From Oscillospiraceae bacterium (lineage in GTDB: Bacteria > Bacillota > Clostridia > Oscillospirales > Oscillospiraceae): DNA of 61,997 nt. Below the pieces are notes generated by a model that saw only the letters and a program-made list of their open reading frames with translations, was not told the DNA's origin and did not search any database. Of this stretch, positions 59,915 to 61,997 are shown one piece after another. The translations under genes were made by a program, and so were the position numbers. The stretch's first letter is position 1, and the number at the start of each line of letters is the position of its first letter. Location of the stretch: the NCBI GenBank assembly GCA_024691985.1, contig JAILNC010000126.1:1-61997 (forward strand), given 5' to 3'.

Positions 59915-61997
59915 CTACCGAAGCAGCGTCATTTCCGGGTCCGAGGTGTCGCTGTAGCTCTTGATCGTGATGTAGGCGTCCATGATCTGCCGCGCGATAA
60001 ACTGCACGTCGGCGCCCGCGCCGCCGCGTTCGACCACGACGAAGATCGCGACCTCCGGGTCCTTGAAGGGCCCGTAGCACATGAAGATGCCGTCGTTCTG
60101 GATGCCCTCGCCCTTCTGGGCGGTGCCGGTCTTGCCGGCGCAGCGCCAGGCGCAGGGGACCCAGATGTTGGCGTTGGTCTCGTTGACGTAGTCGTTGAGC
60201 ACCAGCCACATCCCCTCGTGCACCGCGTCCCAGTTGTACTGCGCGGTCTCCACGGTGGACATGACGCGGGCCTCGCGCTCGTAGAGCTTCTGGCTGTAGT
60301 CGTAGTTGCGGATGGCCTTGATGATGGAGGCGGAATAGCGCGTGCCGGAGTTGGCGACGGTGGCGCAGTATTCGGCCATCTGGATCGGCGTGAACACGGA
60401 GTCGGACTGGCCGATGGCGGCCTGCAGCGTGTCGCCGATGCGCCACTCGCTCCCCGCGTAGTCCTGGTGGTTGGCGCGGTTGGACATGTTGCCCTTGGCC
60501 TCCACGAGCTCGATGCCGCTGTACTGGCCGAGGCCGAAGGCGGCGGCGAACTGGCCCATGTCGTCGACGCCGAGATCGTTGCCGACGGTGTAGAAGAAGT
60601 AGTTGCACGAGTCGCGGATGGCGGTGGTGACGTTCTCCTCCGGGTGGGTCAGGTGCTCCTTTTTGTTGACGTTCCAGATCCAGCATTCCGGGGCGTAGCC
60701 TTCGGCCGCGTACCTTGTGTACACGCCCTGGCACTTGACCTTGGTCTCGGTGTTGATAATGCCCTTGGTCAAGCCCGCGATGGCCGTGCAGGGCTTGAAG
60801 GTGGAGCCGGGGGCGTAGGTGCCGAGCAGGGCGCGGTTGAAGAGCGGGGCGTTCTCGGCCTCGAGCAGCTGCTGGTAATCCTCGATGATGCGCGACACGT
60901 CGTAGGTCGGCCAGCTCGCGAGGGCGAGGGGCTCGCCCGTCTTGACGTTGACGACCACGGCGGAGGCGCCGGTGATGTTGTCCTTGAGATCGACGTTGTA
61001 GTCGCCGCGGGCGGTGCCCTCGGCGCGCTTCTGGGCGATGTTCTTCTTGAGGATCTCCACGCCGTTGCCCAAAATGCGCTCGGTCTGCTCCTGCAGCACC
61101 ATGTCGATGGTCAGATAGATGTGGTTGCCGGGCACGGGCTCCTTGATATACTCGGTGGCGAGGATGGTGCCGGCGGAGTTGCGCGTCTCGCGCACCTTGC
61201 CGTCCGTCCCGTGCAGGTAGTTTTCAAAGGCGTACTCGATGCCGTCCTTGCCGACCATGGCGTCGGTGGAATACTCGAGCAGGGAGTATTTCTCAAACTC
61301 CTCCTGGGTCATCAGGCCCACGTAGCCGAGGATGTGCGCGGCGTAGTCCGTGGAATACTGGCGGATGTAGGCGCGCTTGACCTCGATGCCCACCAGCTTG
61401 TTCTCCATGATGGAGGAGATCAGGTTCATGCTGGCGTCCTCGACGAAGACGTAGTCGGCGGTGTTGATGGCGTAGCGGACGTTGATGGAGTAGCGCACGC
61501 CCGCGATCATGCGCATCTCAATGGCGGAGTAGCGGTTGTCGATGTTGTAGCGCGTGCGCATGTAGCTCATCAGCTCGACCGCGGTGCAGTTGGGGTCCAG
61601 ACCCTGGCGCACGAAGTAGGCCTCGAGCATGGTGCGCTGGATGGCGGTCATGTTCGGGTCGTATTCAAAGGGGGGCTCCATGGTGATGGGCAGATCGTCG
61701 GTATACTCGTCGCCGAAGCCGCGCACCATGCTCACCAGCTCCAGAATGACGGAGTTGGGGTCCTCGTTGGCAAAGAGCTTGTCGGTGTCGATGCGGAGGT
61801 TGTAGCACTCGGCGTTCGAGACCAGCACGCGGCCGTAGCGGTCGAGGATGTTGCCCCGGGCGGCGGTGACGGTGCGGGTGGTCTGCGTCAGCTCGTTGGC
61901 GCGGTTGTAGTAGGCCTCGCCCTGGATGATCTGCAGTTGATACAGGAAGTACAGGTAGATCACGAGCAGCACAGCCGCGATGCCGGCCATCGCGGCG
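59915..61997 (-). CDS. Penicillin-binding protein 2, class B transpeptidase (5' end outside window)
   Basis: A peptidoglycan transpeptidase of the elongation or sporulation type. At least 691 residues; the frame is open to the window edge, so the true start may lie outside. Near the N-terminus is one membrane anchor (IAAVLLVIYLYFLYQLQII), then the pedestal region (RGNILDRYGRVLVSN). The catalytic motifs are GSTFKP (Ser nucleophile, Lys), DSCN and AGKTGTA. The insert between pedestal and catalytic domain is long. Confidence 0.9.
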   Translation of the reverse strand, partial: AAMAGIAAVLLVIYLYFLYQLQIIQGEAYYNRANELTQTTRTVTAARGNILDRYGRVLVSNAECYNLRIDTDKLFANEDPNSVILELVSMVRGFGDEYTDDLPITMEPPFEYDPNMTAIQRTMLEAYFVRQGLDPNCTAVELMSYMRTRYNIDNRYSAIEMRMIAGVRYSINVRYAINTADYVFVEDASMNLISSIMENKLVGIEVKRAYIRQYSTDYAAHILGYVGLMTQEEFEKYSLLEYSTDAMVGKDGIEYAFENYLHGTDGKVRETRNSAGTILATEYIKEPVPGNHIYLTIDMVLQEQTERILGNGVEILKKNIAQKRAEGTARGDYNVDLKDNITGASAVVVNVKTGEPLALASWPTYDVSRIIEDYQQLLEAENAPLFNRALLGTYAPGSTFKPCTAIAGLTKGIINTETKVKCQGVYTRYAAEGYAPECWIWNVNKKEHLTHPEENVTTAIRDSCNYFFYTVGNDLGVDDMGQFAAAFGLGQYSGIELVEAKGNMSNRANHQDYAGSEWRIGDTLQAAIGQSDSVFTPIQMAEYCATVANSGTRYSASIIKAIRNYDYSQKLYEREARVMSTVETAQYNWDAVHEGMWLVLNDYVNETNANIWVPCAWRCAGKTGTAQKGEGIQNDGIFMCYGPFKDPEVAIFVVVERGGAGADVQFIARQIMDAYITIKSYSDTSDPEMTLLR

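Overview
The window is a GC-rich chromosomal segment from a spore-forming member of the Clostridia, most likely an Oscillospiraceae-type gut anaerobe. The evidence is: a sigG gene with its own sigma-F/G-type promoter; an EFR1-type flavodoxin-ferredoxin; a GlgC/GlgD pair with glycogen phosphorylase; a membrane pyrophosphatase; a surface protein with an SPRTGD-type sorting signal; and strong AGGAGG ribosome sites with housekeeping -35/-10 promoters. No rRNA, tRNA or CRISPR array was seen.

Layout. 1-4.1 kb: end of an aminotransferase, galU, a queuosine pair (queT, queH) with a candidate preQ1 leader, dCMP deaminase and EFR1. 4.25-4.6 kb: a promoter-driven, terminator-ended, highly structured RNA with no evident protein product. 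4.8-9.2 kb: a GT39-like membrane protein, pseudouridine catabolism (psuK-psuG) and a HAD phosphatase. 9.2-20.2 kb: two divergent L-ascorbate operons. The minus operon is ulaG, IIA, IIC, IIB, HAD, DeoR regulator and a dedicated HPr. The plus operon is ulaE, an unknown propeller-like protein, ulaF, a YcxB-like protein and split transketolase. 20.2-28.4 kb: glgP, glgD, glgC, pth, prs and prfB. 28.4-34.9 kb: a possible Fur-controlled small ORF, a PrsA-like foldase, tcdA, sigG, a Phd/Doc toxin-antitoxin pair, thrH and thrC.

34.9-48.8 kb is a compact phage-derived locus: ImmA/XRE immunity module, terminase, portal, Prp-type protease, scaffold, N4-gp56-type capsid, connector, tail and fibre proteins, XkdX, lysozyme and holins. 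It has no integrase, replication genes or tape measure, and two copies of a host-type intergenic repeat sit between its late genes. The phage Prp protease and a capsid protein that begins with the Prp recognition sequence form a natural pair.

49-62 kb: membrane pyrophosphatase, a sortase-anchored surface protein, a tandem repeat array next to a REP-associated tyrosine transposase (RAYT), comM, aspS, hisS, mgsA and the C-terminal bulk of penicillin-binding protein 2. Several families of dispersed palindromic repeats lie between genes across the window, and one family is embedded in frame inside the RAYT gene.

The ascorbate genes form one pathway. IIABC and HPr import and phosphorylate ascorbate, UlaG opens the lactone, UlaE and UlaF make D-xylulose-5-phosphate, and transketolase passes it to central metabolism. 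The expected decarboxylase UlaD is not in the window.
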